A DNA stretch of 45,846 nt from Bacteroidales bacterium (GCA_017630195.1 JAGBVS010000186.1:1-45846); one strand, 5' to 3'; numbered from the stretch's first letter, positions 1-8,550 are shown. The notes: generated by a model not told the origin, from the sequence alone. Numbers and translations: made by a program.

Positions 1-189
1 AAAATAAATAAAGACGACATGTATTATATATGTCTCATCTTGCTTAATGTTGACCCATATAAACTGCAATATCTGTTGGATAGAAACCCGAAAACCGTAT
101 GGTACAGATTGAATAAGATTAAAAGCAAGATGGATTTGGAAACCGGAGATGATATTATGGTGTTTTTAATGAAGAATTTTATCAATTAA
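1..189 (+). CDS. 3' end of an unidentified gene, possibly a regulator
   Basis: Frame 1 is open from the window edge to a TAA at 187-189 and encodes about 62 residues. The tail contains a helix-rich segment reading DPYKLQYLLDRNPKTVWYR and then LNKIKSKMDLE. This resembles the C-terminal helix-turn-helix-like segment found on some Bacteroidetes TPR-containing regulators, but the family assignment is inference from a short tail. The start lies outside the window, so neither total length nor N-terminal domains can be judged. A gap of about 158 bases holding a promoter-like box separates it from the next gene. Confidence 0.5.
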   Translation, partial: KINKDDMYYICLILLNVDPYKLQYLLDRNPKTVWYRLNKIKSKMDLETGDDIMVFLMKNFIN

Positions 190-303
190 ATTATGCTTTG
201 GTGTTTTATAATGTGCTGATTTTTAAAATTATAAAATAAATCATGCCATAAAATGTAATAACTTTTTTCTTTATTTTTCTTTTTTTTGTTTAAGTTTAAT
301 GAT

Positions 304-311
304 TACTTTTG
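304..311 (+). promoter_or_regulatory. Bacteroidetes -7 promoter box for the 348-1919 gene
   Basis: TACTTTTG matches the Bacteroidetes primary-sigma -7 consensus TAnnTTTG and lies 36 bases before the ATG at 348. A TTTG at 285-288 is only 15 bases upstream, closer than the usual 19-21, so the -33 partner is uncertain. The remainder of 190-347 is AT-rich and I see nothing else in it. Confidence 0.5.
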
Positions 312-347
312 TTAGGTATAATAATGTCAAATTAAAATTTACCTAAA

Positions 348-1919
348 ATGAAAAGAGTTTTATTATTCGCATGTATTATTTTTCTACTACTGCCTTTATC
401 TTTATTGTCGCAGTCTAAGTTAGAATTTATTGAACCATCTTGGGAGTTAGATTTTGTTGAACCATCATGGGATTTGATGCCAGGTGAGCCAGCATACGAA
501 TCTGAACAAACGGCAACAAACATCATCGAAACTAAAGACGGATGTTATATTGTTCCTTTGTTTGGCAAACAGACAAAAATTATTAAATTTAATGATGATG
601 GTGAGGTTTTGCAGGAGATAGAACTACAATATAATAAAAACTTTATATGTGGTACAATTGACAATTATAATGACACATTAAATATTTTTACTTTAGATTT
701 TGTAAAGGAAGGAGAATGTGCTGAAATGATTTTTAAACATGCTTATTTGTTTGAAGATTTCAGCATGAGTGAGCCAAAAGAATTATGGAGAAAAGAATTT
801 AGTGAAGATTTAGATGAATTCTCTTTATTTAATACTCCAATATTGATAGACAATAATGGTTGCAGAACATTTCTTTTTCAAACACTTAAAATCGCAAAAA
901 GTGTGACGGATGTATTTTTAAAATTAGATGCTAATTTGAATGTTGTTGCTGAAAGAATATATGATGATTGGGGAGAAATGTATAATTCTATATTTGGCAA
1001 TTGTAATTTGATGTATAATGCAGACTCTACACAGTACTATTATCTTTCGTATTCATTTGAATATCCCTATTTTTACTTTATGAATGTTTTGGATACAAAT
1101 CTCAATTTGGTAGAAAAAATACCGTTTGAGTCAGATCCTATAGCTTATTTGCAAGCCTTTAGTGGTGATTTTCGTCGAAATCCTTATGATGGCAAAATAT
1201 ACGCTTTGGGATATGTTAATATTCCATATCCGTATAACATAAGGAGTGAAATAGTTGCATTCAAAATAGATTTTGAAAATGGTGATGTTGACTTTTTGAG
1301 ATTATCAAATACTTACGATAGAGTAAATTATATATCCATTTATAAAAATTTATGCTTTTTGCCAGATGGAAAAATTATAGGATGCGCAACCTACGATATA
1401 GCAGAATTTTTAGCATATAAACCAGATGCTTATTATGCCTATCTGCCTGTTTTCAATGCTAATATGAAAAAAGTTTCAGAATGGTTTTTTACTTTAGGAC
1501 ATAAGTACAATTATTTTATGGGTTATATACATAATACAAAAAATAATGATATTATACTTTTAGGCAATATTCGTTATATGATAGATGATGAAATATATTG
1601 GGAACCATATATCGTCAAAATACCTGCATCAGCATTTGATCCTGAAAATATCGAAGAAGCTCACGTTCATGGTCTGCATCTTGCTGTCGCTTACCCAAAT
1701 CCAGGAGGCGATGTCTTGAATATCAGAACCGGTTTGCGCAATGCTGTTTTATCAGTCTATGATATTAACGGAAGAAAAATCTACGAACAGGAAATAACAG
1801 ACGACATCACTTCAGTAGATGCTTCTAAATGGCAAAGTGGAACTTACGTTTGGAAGTTAGGAGTTAGGAATGAGGAATTAGAAATGAAGGAAGTGGAGAG
1901 CGGTAAGTGGATTAAATAG
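348..1919 (+). CDS. Secreted protein with T9SS type A C-terminal sorting domain
   Basis: The 523-residue product starts with a hydrophobic signal peptide ending near residue 22 (LLSQS) and ends with a type IX secretion sorting domain: YPNPGGDVLNI, then LSVYDINGRKIYEQ, then SGTYVWKL and a terminal EVESGKWIK. It should cross the inner membrane by Sec and be exported by T9SS. The region between has no domain I recognise; its repeated short strands suggest a beta-propeller-like fold (inference). Residues about 25-42 hold a near-duplicate, EFIEPSW followed by DFVEPSW. The sorting domain has an odd insertion, GVRNEELEMK, between WKL and EVESGKW. It is encoded by a degenerate 7-bp array at 1854-1888. 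The stop codon itself lies at the start of an 8-bp array. Function unknown. Confidence 0.85.
   Translation: MKRVLLFACIIFLLLPLSLLSQSKLEFIEPSWELDFVEPSWDLMPGEPAYESEQTATNIIETKDGCYIVPLFGKQTKIIKFNDDGEVLQEIELQYNKNFICGTIDNYNDTLNIFTLDFVKEGECAEMIFKHAYLFEDFSMSEPKELWRKEFSEDLDEFSLFNTPILIDNNGCRTFLFQTLKIAKSVTDVFLKLDANLNVVAERIYDDWGEMYNSIFGNCNLMYNADSTQYYYLSYSFEYPYFYFMNVLDTNLNLVEKIPFESDPIAYLQAFSGDFRRNPYDGKIYALGYVNIPYPYNIRSEIVAFKIDFENGDVDFLRLSNTYDRVNYISIYKNLCFLPDGKIIGCATYDIAEFLAYKPDAYYAYLPVFNANMKKVSEWFFTLGHKYNYFMGYIHNTKNNDIILLGNIRYMIDDEIYWEPYIVKIPASAFDPENIEEAHVHGLHLAVAYPNPGGDVLNIRTGLRNAVLSVYDINGRKIYEQEITDDITSVDASKWQSGTYVWKLGVRNEELEMKEVESGKWIK
1854..1888 (+). repeat. In-frame degenerate 7-bp array in the T9SS sorting domain
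   Basis: The units read aagttag, gagttag, gaatgag, gaattag, aaatgaa in strict 7-base register. They encode the extra loop (about KLGVRNEELEMK) inside the sorting domain of the 348-1919 gene. A perfect GAGTTAG array would contain stops in one frame; the variants present here avoid them. Confidence 0.6.
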
Positions 1920-1941
1920 GATTTTAGGATTTCTGGATTTC
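1918..1941 (+). repeat. 8-bp array AGGATTTC overlapping a stop codon
   Basis: Three units (aggatttt, aggatttc, tggatttc) begin on the last two bases of the TAG stop of the 348-1919 gene. Five units of the same family lie at 14314-14353, after the hydC terminator. Confidence 0.6.
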
Positions 1942-1964
1942 ATCACTCCATTACTAAAAAAAAA

Positions 1965-1996
1965 CTTGTAGTCTTGTAGTCTTGTAGTCTTGTAGT
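1965..1996 (+). repeat. Perfect 4x CTTGTAGT octamer array before ftsY
   Basis: Four identical 8-base units lie head to tail, followed by a T-run and the ftsY -7 box at 2008. The same octamer family occurs after rimO (reverse orientation), after hydC, before the 14514 gene and between the methyltransferase and ftsE. Confidence 0.85.
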
Positions 1997-2007
1997 CTTT
2001 TTTTTAT

Positions 2008-2016
2008 TATCTTTGC
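2008..2016 (+). promoter_or_regulatory. -7 promoter box for ftsY-rimO
   Basis: TATCTTTGC matches TAnnTTTG(C) and ends 16 bases before the ftsY ATG, giving a very short, SD-less leader. The -33 region falls in the CTTGTAGT array, whose CTTG cores are spaced 15 and 23 bases from the box, on either side of the normal 19-21. Confidence 0.65.
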
Positions 2017-2032
2017 GCAAAAGTATAAAATT

Positions 2033-3010
2033 ATGGGCATATTTTCATTTTTCAAGAGAAACAAAGAAGTCGTTCAAGAACAGAAACAAGAACTCGACAA
2101 AGGATTGGAAAAGACACGTACTAGTGTATTCGACAGAATTTCAAAAGCTATCATCGGTAAGTCGAAGGTTGACGATGAGGTGCTTGACAATCTCGAAGAG
2201 ATTTTGGTGACTTCAGATGTCGGCGTTGACACTACTCTTAAAATCATCGCTCGTATTCAAGAACGTGTCGCCCGTGACAAATATCTCGGAACAAATGAAT
2301 TGAACCGTATCCTCAAGGAAGAAATAGCTGCCTTGTTGCAGGAAAATAATTCCGGCGACGGCACCACATTCGATATTCCTTCCGATAAGAAACCTTACGT
2401 TATCTTGGTCGTCGGCGTCAACGGCGTAGGCAAGACAACGACCATCGGTAAATTAGCCCATAATTTCAAGAAAGCAGGACTGAGCGTTATGCTCGGCGCT
2501 TCTGATACCTTCAGAGCTGCTGCTGTAGACCAACTCAAAATATGGTCAGAACGCGTCGGCGTGCCTATCGTTTCTCATGGCATGAACGCTGACCCAGCTT
2601 CTGTGGCTTACGACGCAGTGAAGACTGCCGTGGAACAAAATGTCGATGTAGTCATCATCGACACTGCTGGTCGTTTACATAACAAAGTAAACCTTATGAA
2701 CGAGTTGGCTAAGATTAGAAAAGTTTGCCAGAAAGTCATTCCTGATGCACCACATGAAGTGCTTCTTGTCCTCGACGCTTCAACAGGTCAGAACGCTATC
2801 GAACAAGCTCGTCAGTTTATGGCAGCTACAGAAGTCAACGCTCTCGCTTTGACAAAATTAGACGGAACAGCAAAAGGCGGCGTGGTCATTGGCATATCCG
2901 ACCAGTTCAAGATTCCGGTAAAATACATCGGCGTAGGCGAAGGCATGGATCATCTCCAGATATTCGACAGAAACGATTTTGTTAACAGCCTCTTCGAAGG
3001 TAGAAATTGA
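2033..3010 (+). CDS. ftsY: Signal recognition particle receptor FtsY
   Basis: FtsY is the SRP-receptor GTPase that docks ribosome-nascent-chain-SRP complexes at the inner membrane for co-translational insertion. The 325-residue product is an NG-domain form with a short basic N-terminus in place of the long acidic A domain of enterobacteria, as is usual outside Proteobacteria. Visible motifs are the G1 P-loop GVNGVGKTTT (about residues 127-136), DTFRAAAVDQL (about 158), DTAGRLHNKVNLMNEL (about 210) and TKLDGTAKGG (about 274). The start at MGIFSFFKRNK gives the amphipathic membrane-binding N-terminus expected. It is coupled to rimO: its TGA shares a base with rimO's ATG. A shorter overlapping frame starting at 2013 is not real. 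Confidence 0.97.
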   Translation: MGIFSFFKRNKEVVQEQKQELDKGLEKTRTSVFDRISKAIIGKSKVDDEVLDNLEEILVTSDVGVDTTLKIIARIQERVARDKYLGTNELNRILKEEIAALLQENNSGDGTTFDIPSDKKPYVILVVGVNGVGKTTTIGKLAHNFKKAGLSVMLGASDTFRAAAVDQLKIWSERVGVPIVSHGMNADPASVAYDAVKTAVEQNVDVVIIDTAGRLHNKVNLMNELAKIRKVCQKVIPDAPHEVLLVLDASTGQNAIEQARQFMAATEVNALALTKLDGTAKGGVVIGISDQFKIPVKYIGVGEGMDHLQIFDRNDFVNSLFEGRN

Positions 3011-4338
3011 TGACAATGAAAAAGCCTAAACTCAATATCGTTACGCTCGGTTGTTCAAAGAATAAGGTTGACTCAGAACGCCTCGCAGCCTCGCTCGAAT
3101 TTAAATATGACATAATGCACGACTCTGACAAGAAATCAGACGTGGTGATAATAAATACTTGTGGTTTCATCGGCGACGCTAAAGAAGAGTCGATAGACAC
3201 AATACTCGAATACGCAGAACTCAGAAGAGCCAAAAAGATAAAGAGACTTTATGTGACGGGTTGTCTCTCGCAACGTTATCGCAAAGACCTCCAAGAGGAA
3301 ATTCACGAAGTGGATGGCTTCTACGGAGTGGAGTCTGTACAAATGATAGCAAAAGATATTTTGACTCAGGAGTCTGCCGACTCTGAGACTTTGCGTCTTT
3401 GCGACTCTGTGTCTTACAATCACGAGAGAGTTTTGTCAACTCCTGAACATTATGCTTATCTCAAGATTTCTGAAGGTTGCAACAGACGCTGTGCTTTCTG
3501 CGCCATCCCTTTGATTCGCGGAGAACATGTCTCAGTCCCAATGGACGACCTTATCAAGGAAGCAGAGCTCCTCGCTCAAAAAGGCGTCAAGGAACTTATC
3601 CTCATCGCTCAAGACTTGACATATTACGGCCGTGACATCGACGGTCAATATCGTATAGTAGAACTCGTCAAACGTCTTCTCGAGATAAAAGAATTTGAAT
3701 GGATAAGACTGCATTACGGCTATCCTCAAGGATTCCCAGACGAGTTGTTAGACCTTATGAACCAAGAGCCTCGAATCTGTAACTACATAGATTTGCCATT
3801 GCAACATATCAGTACGCCAATCTTGAAAAACATGAGAAGAGGCGTTGATAAGGAACAGACTATCAACTTCGTGAAAAACGCTCGTAACAGAGTTCCTGGC
3901 ATCGCTTTTAGAACAACTTTCATCGTCGGTTTCCCTGGCGAGACAGAAGAACAGTTTGAAGAGCTGTGCGATTTCATCAGAGAGATGAAATTTGAACGCG
4001 CCGGCGTTTTCGCTTATTCTCCAGAAGAAGGAACACCAGCTTACGAAATGGAAGACGACGTTCCAGAAGAAGTCAAGCAGCAACGTGTTGATGATATTAT
4101 GGCAATACAACAAAATATTTCTTTAGAGACAAACGAAAAGAGAGTGGGTACAGTTGAGAAAGTCCTCATCGACAGAGTAGAAGGCGATTACTATGTTGGA
4201 AGAACACAATACGATTCTCCAGAAGTTGATGATGAGATTTTAATTTCATTAGATGATGCTGATTTAGAAGTCGGAACTTTCGTAAACGCTAAGATTGTCA
4301 AAGCAGATTATTTCGATTTGTATGCGGAGATTGTTTAA
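3010..4338 (+). CDS. rimO: Ribosomal protein S12 methylthiotransferase RimO
   Basis: RimO is a radical-SAM enzyme that adds a methylthio group to an aspartate of ribosomal protein S12. Order: an N-terminal MTTase domain with three [4Fe-4S] cysteines (about residues 15 in CSKNK, 51 in NTCGF, 85 in GCLSQ), a radical-SAM CxxxCxxC motif (CNRRCAFC, residues 157-164), and a C-terminal TRAM domain (about 375-442). I chose the ATG at 3010, overlapping the ftsY stop as TGATG; an ATG at 3016 or a TTG at 3007 is also possible. Oddity: between the MTTase and radical-SAM domains (residues about 118-136) lies TQESADSETLRLCDSVSY, encoded by an 8-bp tandem array and not expected in the family. An octamer array directly follows the stop. 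Confidence 0.96.
   Translation: MTMKKPKLNIVTLGCSKNKVDSERLAASLEFKYDIMHDSDKKSDVVIINTCGFIGDAKEESIDTILEYAELRRAKKIKRLYVTGCLSQRYRKDLQEEIHEVDGFYGVESVQMIAKDILTQESADSETLRLCDSVSYNHERVLSTPEHYAYLKISEGCNRRCAFCAIPLIRGEHVSVPMDDLIKEAELLAQKGVKELILIAQDLTYYGRDIDGQYRIVELVKRLLEIKEFEWIRLHYGYPQGFPDELLDLMNQEPRICNYIDLPLQHISTPILKNMRRGVDKEQTINFVKNARNRVPGIAFRTTFIVGFPGETEEQFEELCDFIREMKFERAGVFAYSPEEGTPAYEMEDDVPEEVKQQRVDDIMAIQQNISLETNEKRVGTVEKVLIDRVEGDYYVGRTQYDSPEVDDEILISLDDADLEVGTFVNAKIVKADYFDLYAEIV
3379..3415 (+). repeat. In-frame 8-bp array (GACTTTGC family) inside rimO
   Basis: The units read gactctga, gactttgc, gtctttgc, gactctgt, gtctt in strict 8-base register. A perfect GACTTTGC array has no stop codon in any of six frames. 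It encodes the extra linker before the radical-SAM domain of RimO. Confidence 0.65.
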
Positions 4339-4340
4339 AG

Positions 4341-4372
4341 ACCACAAGACTACATGACCACAAGACTACAAG
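4341..4372 (-). repeat. Inverted 4x octamer array after rimO
   Basis: The plus strand reads accacaag, actacatg, accacaag, actacaag. The last unit is the exact reverse complement of the CTTGTAGT unit found before ftsY. The array starts two bases after the rimO stop, so same-family arrays flank the ftsY-rimO operon in opposite orientation. Confidence 0.8.
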
Positions 4373-4393
4373 TTGTGTTTGGATTTAGAACAT

Positions 4394-4427
4394 AAAAAAG
4401 AATACGTTGAATGACGTGTTCTTTTTT
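4394..4427 (+). terminator. Bidirectional terminator after rimO
   Basis: A 14-bp stem (AAAAAAGAATACGT with ACGTGTTCTTTTTT, one G-U pair) and a 6-base loop carries T-runs on both strands. It ends the ftsY-rimO transcript. The next 110 bases up to the DUF368 gene are AT-rich, with only a weak -7-like TATTTTTC at 4482. Confidence 0.75.
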
Positions 4428-4542
4428 GTTTATTAAAAAATGGCTTATATGAAAAAAATATTTTTTTTGTAAAACATTAGTTATTTTTCTGCGTTTATGG
4501 AATAAAACTTGAAGGGAAGATTGTCGAAAAACAACAAGCAAT

Positions 4543-5511
4543 ATGACGATAAAACAACAAATTGTGGTATTTTTTAAAGGAATGGCAATGGGTATTGTTA
4601 ATGTCATTCCTGTTTCAAGTGGGACGGTATCATTAATAATAGGAGTATTTGAACGTTTTATAAATTCGATAAAGTCATTGAATTTGAAGGCGTTTAAATT
4701 ATTGTTTAAAGGAGAGTTTTCTGAGTTTGCAAAGAAAACTGATTTTAGGTTTTTCATAACATTGATATTGGGAATATTGGCAGGCATGATTCTGACAGCC
4801 ATTTCTCTGAAAGCCATATTCAAGAAATATGAAGTTATTGCGTACGCTTTCTTCATCGGATTGATAGTAGCTTCTATCGTATATGTTTATAAAATGATAG
4901 GTAAGAAAACGCCTAAGATGATATTGTTGATGATAGCAGCGATTGCTGTTTCGTTTTATCTCTCAATAAAAAGCAATCCATATCCAAACGATAATTTTCT
5001 TTATTTGATATTATGTGGTATTGTAGGTTCATTGGGAATGATTGTTCCTGGAATATCCGGTTCGCATCTTATGATGGTAATGGGTAATTATGAGCTTATT
5101 GTAACACAGGCACTTCCGGAAATAGCCAAAATGTCAACTTTTATTCAAGGTATGAGTATATTGTTGCCATTTTTAATAGGAGCTGTGATTAGTATAATCT
5201 CAATCTCTTATTTATTGTCATGGCTTATGAAAGAATTTAGAAATGAAACATTGTCAGTTCTGACAGGATTTATGATTGGCAGTCTGCCAGTGGTTTATCC
5301 GTGGAAAGAAGTGCTTCCTGGGATGTATGATTATAGTTTTCACCTTCCAGCGATGAACGGAGAATTTGTGGCTGCTGTTGTTATGGCAGTAGTAGGAGCT
5401 TCTATTGTATTTGTGTTGACATATTATTCCAAGAAAAAAGAAGAAAGGATGATGAGAAGAAAACAAAGGAAACTACAAAGGAAGATGAAAAGAAATGAAG
5501 TAGTACAGTGA
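4543..5511 (+). CDS. DUF368 family membrane protein (PopT-type undecaprenyl-phosphate transporter)
   Basis: The 322-residue polytopic membrane protein has about nine hydrophobic segments and a very basic C-terminal tail (KKKEERMMRRKQRKLQRKMKR). Two family hallmarks are visible as an internal pseudo-repeat: GMAMGIVNVIPVSSGTVS near residues 13-30 and GIVGSLGMIVPGISGSHL near 165-182. DUF368 proteins have been linked to return of undecaprenyl phosphate across the cytoplasmic membrane for wall and envelope polymer synthesis; that role here rests on family knowledge. The first motif reads VSSGT where many members have VSGGT. It is monocistronic, with a terminator before it and a convergent queH ending 10 bases downstream. 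Confidence 0.85.
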   Translation: MTIKQQIVVFFKGMAMGIVNVIPVSSGTVSLIIGVFERFINSIKSLNLKAFKLLFKGEFSEFAKKTDFRFFITLILGILAGMILTAISLKAIFKKYEVIAYAFFIGLIVASIVYVYKMIGKKTPKMILLMIAAIAVSFYLSIKSNPYPNDNFLYLILCGIVGSLGMIVPGISGSHLMMVMGNYELIVTQALPEIAKMSTFIQGMSILLPFLIGAVISIISISYLLSWLMKEFRNETLSVLTGFMIGSLPVVYPWKEVLPGMYDYSFHLPAMNGEFVAAVVMAVVGASIVFVLTYYSKKKEERMMRRKQRKLQRKMKRNEVVQ

Positions 5512-5521
5512 TGGATTTCCG

Positions 5522-6106
5522 TCATATGTTTATGTTTCTCATGCTAAATTCGCATCCGCAGTATCTTTGGTTGTAGAAGTTATATTCTTTAATGATAGCT
5601 ATTCTTCTTTCGCTGAGTCCGCCTTTACGCCAGTTTTGTGTCCAATAAGTGACATCAAGGTAGTGAGTTTGAGCAAATAATCCAGCCTCTTCAATTTGTT
5701 CTAATGATTTCCATCGGCTTGATGCCAATGTTGTCGTGAATGCTGTTATTCCTCTTTCGTGAGCGTATTTAGCAGATTCCAAGAGTCGTAGTTTAAAACA
5801 TTTGAGGCAGCGGCTGCCTCTTTCAGGCTCGTTTTCCATGCCTTTCATTTCCGAGAGCCATTTCTCGTGATTATAGTCGGCATCTACTATTTCTAAGCCA
5901 AGGCTTTGTGCGTAACGAGTGCATTCGTCTTTTCTTATCAGATATTCTTCTTCCGGGTAGATGTTTGGGTTGCAATAAAAAATAAGAGGCATGATGCCAT
6001 TCTGCATCATGCACTCTATTATTGCTGATGAACAAGGTGCACAGCACGTATGGAGAAGAACTTGCTTAACTCCACCAGGTGCCTCTATGTTCAGTTTCTT
6101 GTTCAA
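5522..6106 (-). CDS. queH: Epoxyqueuosine reductase QueH
   Basis: QueH (DUF208) reduces epoxyqueuosine to queuosine in tRNA and is the non-orthologous replacement for QueG. The 194-residue product carries the adjacent-cysteine motif HTCCAPCS (Cys21, Cys22), then RCLKCFKLR (about 99-107) and YCGCEFS (Cys183, Cys185), the Fe-S and catalytic cysteine set of the family. Translation appears to begin at TTG (complement of 6104-6106); no in-frame ATG lies before the CC motif. It begins six bases after the stop of an upstream secreted-protein gene on the same strand, so it is probably the last gene of an operon with two T9SS cargo genes. That is an odd partnership for a tRNA enzyme. Confidence 0.92.
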   Translation of the reverse strand: MNKKLNIEAPGGVKQVLLHTCCAPCSSAIIECMMQNGIMPLIFYCNPNIYPEEEYLIRKDECTRYAQSLGLEIVDADYNHEKWLSEMKGMENEPERGSRCLKCFKLRLLESAKYAHERGITAFTTTLASSRWKSLEQIEEAGLFAQTHYLDVTYWTQNWRKGGLSERRIAIIKEYNFYNQRYCGCEFSMRNINI

Positions 6107-6112
6107 TTCTTA

Positions 6113-7294
6113 TTACTTTTTAATAACTTTTTGAACTGATGTTGAACCGTTGCTGTGTAATCTTACGAAATAAATACCAGCTTCGTATTCTTTCATGTCA
6201 ATGATTAGATTTTCACGTACTTTTGTGGCAAATAATTCTCTGCCGCAGATGTCTAATAACTGTACGTATTCGACTTCTTCAGATTCTATTTTGATATAAT
6301 CGCGTGTTGGATTAGGGTAGATTCTGGTATTGACACTGATATTGTTTACAGATGTTGTATCAGGCTCTTCTGGCTCCTCTGGATCTTCAGGTTCTTCTTC
6401 TCCTAAATAATCATACAAGAACAAGTAATCCATTGCGAAAACGAGTTGGCCGGAATCTTGGTTTAAAGCCCAATATTCGAAAGAATCCAGCTTGTTTTTC
6501 ATTTGAGGGAGTACAGGGTAGCTGTTTTCAGGATTTGAGAAATGGTAAACTTCATCATAAGAGACTTCGGTATCATAAGAATAAACGTTTTTCTCTTGTG
6601 GAATTCCGTATGAATTGAATGTTTCATATTCTATACAATTGCCGACTTCGTCATATTTGTAAGTGGAACGTAATTGTAATTCCCATTCGTAGTAGTACCA
6701 AGAATAAACCATAGTTTGGCTGATATATCCGTTTTCATCGTAATAGTATTCTTTTAATACGCTATTTTCAAAAGTGCCGATGAAAGGGTCAGTCACAGAT
6801 TCTTCAGCAATGATAAGTCCATCTTCGTTGTAGTGGTATGTAACTTTTTCATATAAATAGCTGTCGAATTCGAGGTTTCTTTGGATTAACTTGTTATCAC
6901 TGTCATAGAGGTAATAATAAGTGCCGCTGAGTACACCGCCATTACCATCGTTGAAGTCGTTATAATTCTTACGAGATGTTCTTAATCCTAATGGGTTGTA
7001 TGTGTAGTCGATCCAACAGACTTTACGCCAATATCCGCCGAAGTTTTGGTGTGTTTGTATTGAAATGATACGACCGGCTTCGTCATAAACGAGAGAGTCG
7101 ATCACTTCAATGTTGTCGTTGATGAAATTTCTGTGTATTCCATCAAGTTCAGTTCCCTCTGAATTGCGATATTGGTAATTGTATGTTTCAGTAGCATCTG
7201 TTGACATGAAAGAAGCGATACGGTATAGGTAATCTACCTGTGCTAATGCGGGCACAGATAATAAAACCAATAGTGCAAGTACAAATTTTCTCAT
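6113..7294 (-). CDS. Secreted YD-like-repeat protein with T9SS sorting domain (paralogue 1)
   Basis: The 393-residue product has a signal peptide ending at LAQ (about residue 19), a middle built from beta-hairpin units such as YDEAGRIISIQTHQ, YNEDGLIIAEES and YYYDENGYISQTMVYSW that resemble RHS/YD repeats, an acidic Pro-Glu linker (EEEPEDPEEPEEPD, about 300-313), and a T9SS type A domain from YPNPTRDYIKI to the C-terminus. It is likely a surface or secreted protein; ligand unknown. It lies 12 bases downstream of paralogue 2, too close for its own promoter, and 6 bases upstream of queH. Confidence 0.88.
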   Translation of the reverse strand: MRKFVLALLVLLSVPALAQVDYLYRIASFMSTDATETYNYQYRNSEGTELDGIHRNFINDNIEVIDSLVYDEAGRIISIQTHQNFGGYWRKVCWIDYTYNPLGLRTSRKNYNDFNDGNGGVLSGTYYYLYDSDNKLIQRNLEFDSYLYEKVTYHYNEDGLIIAEESVTDPFIGTFENSVLKEYYYDENGYISQTMVYSWYYYEWELQLRSTYKYDEVGNCIEYETFNSYGIPQEKNVYSYDTEVSYDEVYHFSNPENSYPVLPQMKNKLDSFEYWALNQDSGQLVFAMDYLFLYDYLGEEEPEDPEEPEEPDTTSVNNISVNTRIYPNPTRDYIKIESEEVEYVQLLDICGRELFATKVRENLIIDMKEYEAGIYFVRLHSNGSTSVQKVIKK

Positions 7295-7306
7295 GGTTTA
7301 TTTATG

Positions 7307-8479
7307 TTATTTTTTAACAACTTTTTGAACTGATGTTGAACCATTGCTGTGTAATCTTACGAAATAGATACCAGCTTCGTATTCTTTCATGTCTATTGTT
7401 GTTGTTCCACGTACTTCTGTAGCGAATAATTCTCTGCCGCAGATGTCTAACAATTGAACGTAGTCGGCTTCTTCTGATTCTATCATAACATTGTCAGATA
7501 CAGGGTTAGGATAGATTTGAGCTTTGATAGAATAGTTGTTAGCTACGCTTGTTGTATCGTTGTCGTTATCATCATCATCATCGTCATCACTGATAACATC
7601 ATATAAGAACAAGTAGTCTCTGAGGTAAACGAGTTGGTTGGTGTTTTGGTTTACTGCCCAGTGTTCGTATGATTCCAATTTGTTTTTCATTTGAGGGAGA
7701 GTAGGGTAGCCACCTTCTGGATTTGGGAAATGATAGACATCGTCGTTAGATACTTCCATGTCATATTCATAAACTCTTTGTTCTTGAGCTACACCTTCTG
7801 CGCTGAAAGTTTTAGCTTTGATACAGTTGCCAACTTCGTCGTATTCTTGCATGAAGCTCATTTGTAAATACCAGTCGTATGACCAATAATAAATCATAGT
7901 AGTGATTTGGTTGCCATTGTCATCGTAGTAGTATTCTTTTAATAAGCTGTTTTCAAATGTACCTGTGAAAGAATCTTGTTTTGCCACTTCAGCTTCGAGT
8001 TGGCCTTTATCGTTGTAGTGGAATTCGATGATTTCGAACAAATAGTTGTCAAATTCGAGTTCTCTGCGTGTCATTCTGCCTTCGTCGTCGTAGCTGTAGT
8101 AATAAGTACCGCCGAGGATGCCTCCGAAACCATCGCCGAAGTCGTTATAATTTTTACGTGTTGCTCTTAAACCCATTTCGTTGTATGTATAGTCGATCCA
8201 ACATACTTTACGCCATCCGTAATCGAAGAGTTGGTGTGTTTGGATTGAGATGATACGACCTTCTTCGTCATAAACGAGGGTGTCTATTAGTTCCATTTGT
8301 TCTGTCAAATCGATTTTGTGGATGCTTTGAAGGTCTGTGCCTATAACATCAGAATAATTGTAGTTGTATGTTTCGAAACCATCAACTGACATGTAAGTAG
8401 AGATACGGTATTTGTAATCTCCTTGAGCTAATGCTGGCGTTGTTAAAACAACCAACAACATAAGTAAAAATTTTCTCAT
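7307..8479 (-). CDS. Secreted YD-like-repeat protein with T9SS sorting domain (paralogue 2)
   Basis: The 390-residue product shares the layout of its two neighbours: signal peptide ending LAQ, YD-like hairpin repeats (YDEEGRIISIQTHQ, YDDEGRMTRREL, YYYDDNGNQITTMIYYW), a very acidic linker of almost only Asp and Asn (about residues 296-306) where paralogue 1 has Pro-Glu, and a T9SS domain from YPNPVSDNVMI. The linker is a low-complexity, GAT/GAC-rich tract that differs in each paralogue, while the signal peptide and sorting domain are almost identical even at the DNA level. First gene of the 8479-to-5522 operon, with a -7 box at 8542-8550. Confidence 0.88.
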   Translation of the reverse strand: MRKFLLMLLVVLTTPALAQGDYKYRISTYMSVDGFETYNYNYSDVIGTDLQSIHKIDLTEQMELIDTLVYDEEGRIISIQTHQLFDYGWRKVCWIDYTYNEMGLRATRKNYNDFGDGFGGILGGTYYYSYDDEGRMTRRELEFDNYLFEIIEFHYNDKGQLEAEVAKQDSFTGTFENSLLKEYYYDDNGNQITTMIYYWSYDWYLQMSFMQEYDEVGNCIKAKTFSAEGVAQEQRVYEYDMEVSNDDVYHFPNPEGGYPTLPQMKNKLESYEHWAVNQNTNQLVYLRDYLFLYDVISDDDDDDDNDNDTTSVANNYSIKAQIYPNPVSDNVMIESEEADYVQLLDICGRELFATEVRGTTTIDMKEYEAGIYFVRLHSNGSTSVQKVVKK

Positions 8480-8541
8480 GATTTTTTTGTTTGTTAAATG
8501 TGATTTAATAATGTTTGTTTAAATTGTTGATTTATGAACTT

Positions 8542-8550
8542 GCAAAGGTA
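8542..8550 (-). promoter_or_regulatory. -7 promoter box for the paralogue 2 operon
   Basis: The minus strand reads TACCTTTGC (TAnnTTTGC), followed by a leader of about 60 bases to the ATG at 8479. The identical box lies before paralogue 3. Confidence 0.65.

Noticed and set aside
4350..4856. Minus-strand open frame of 168 codons over the start of the DUF368 gene
   Set aside because: It overlaps the terminator and the conserved DUF368 N-terminus, and its product has no recognisable domain; it is an antisense shadow.
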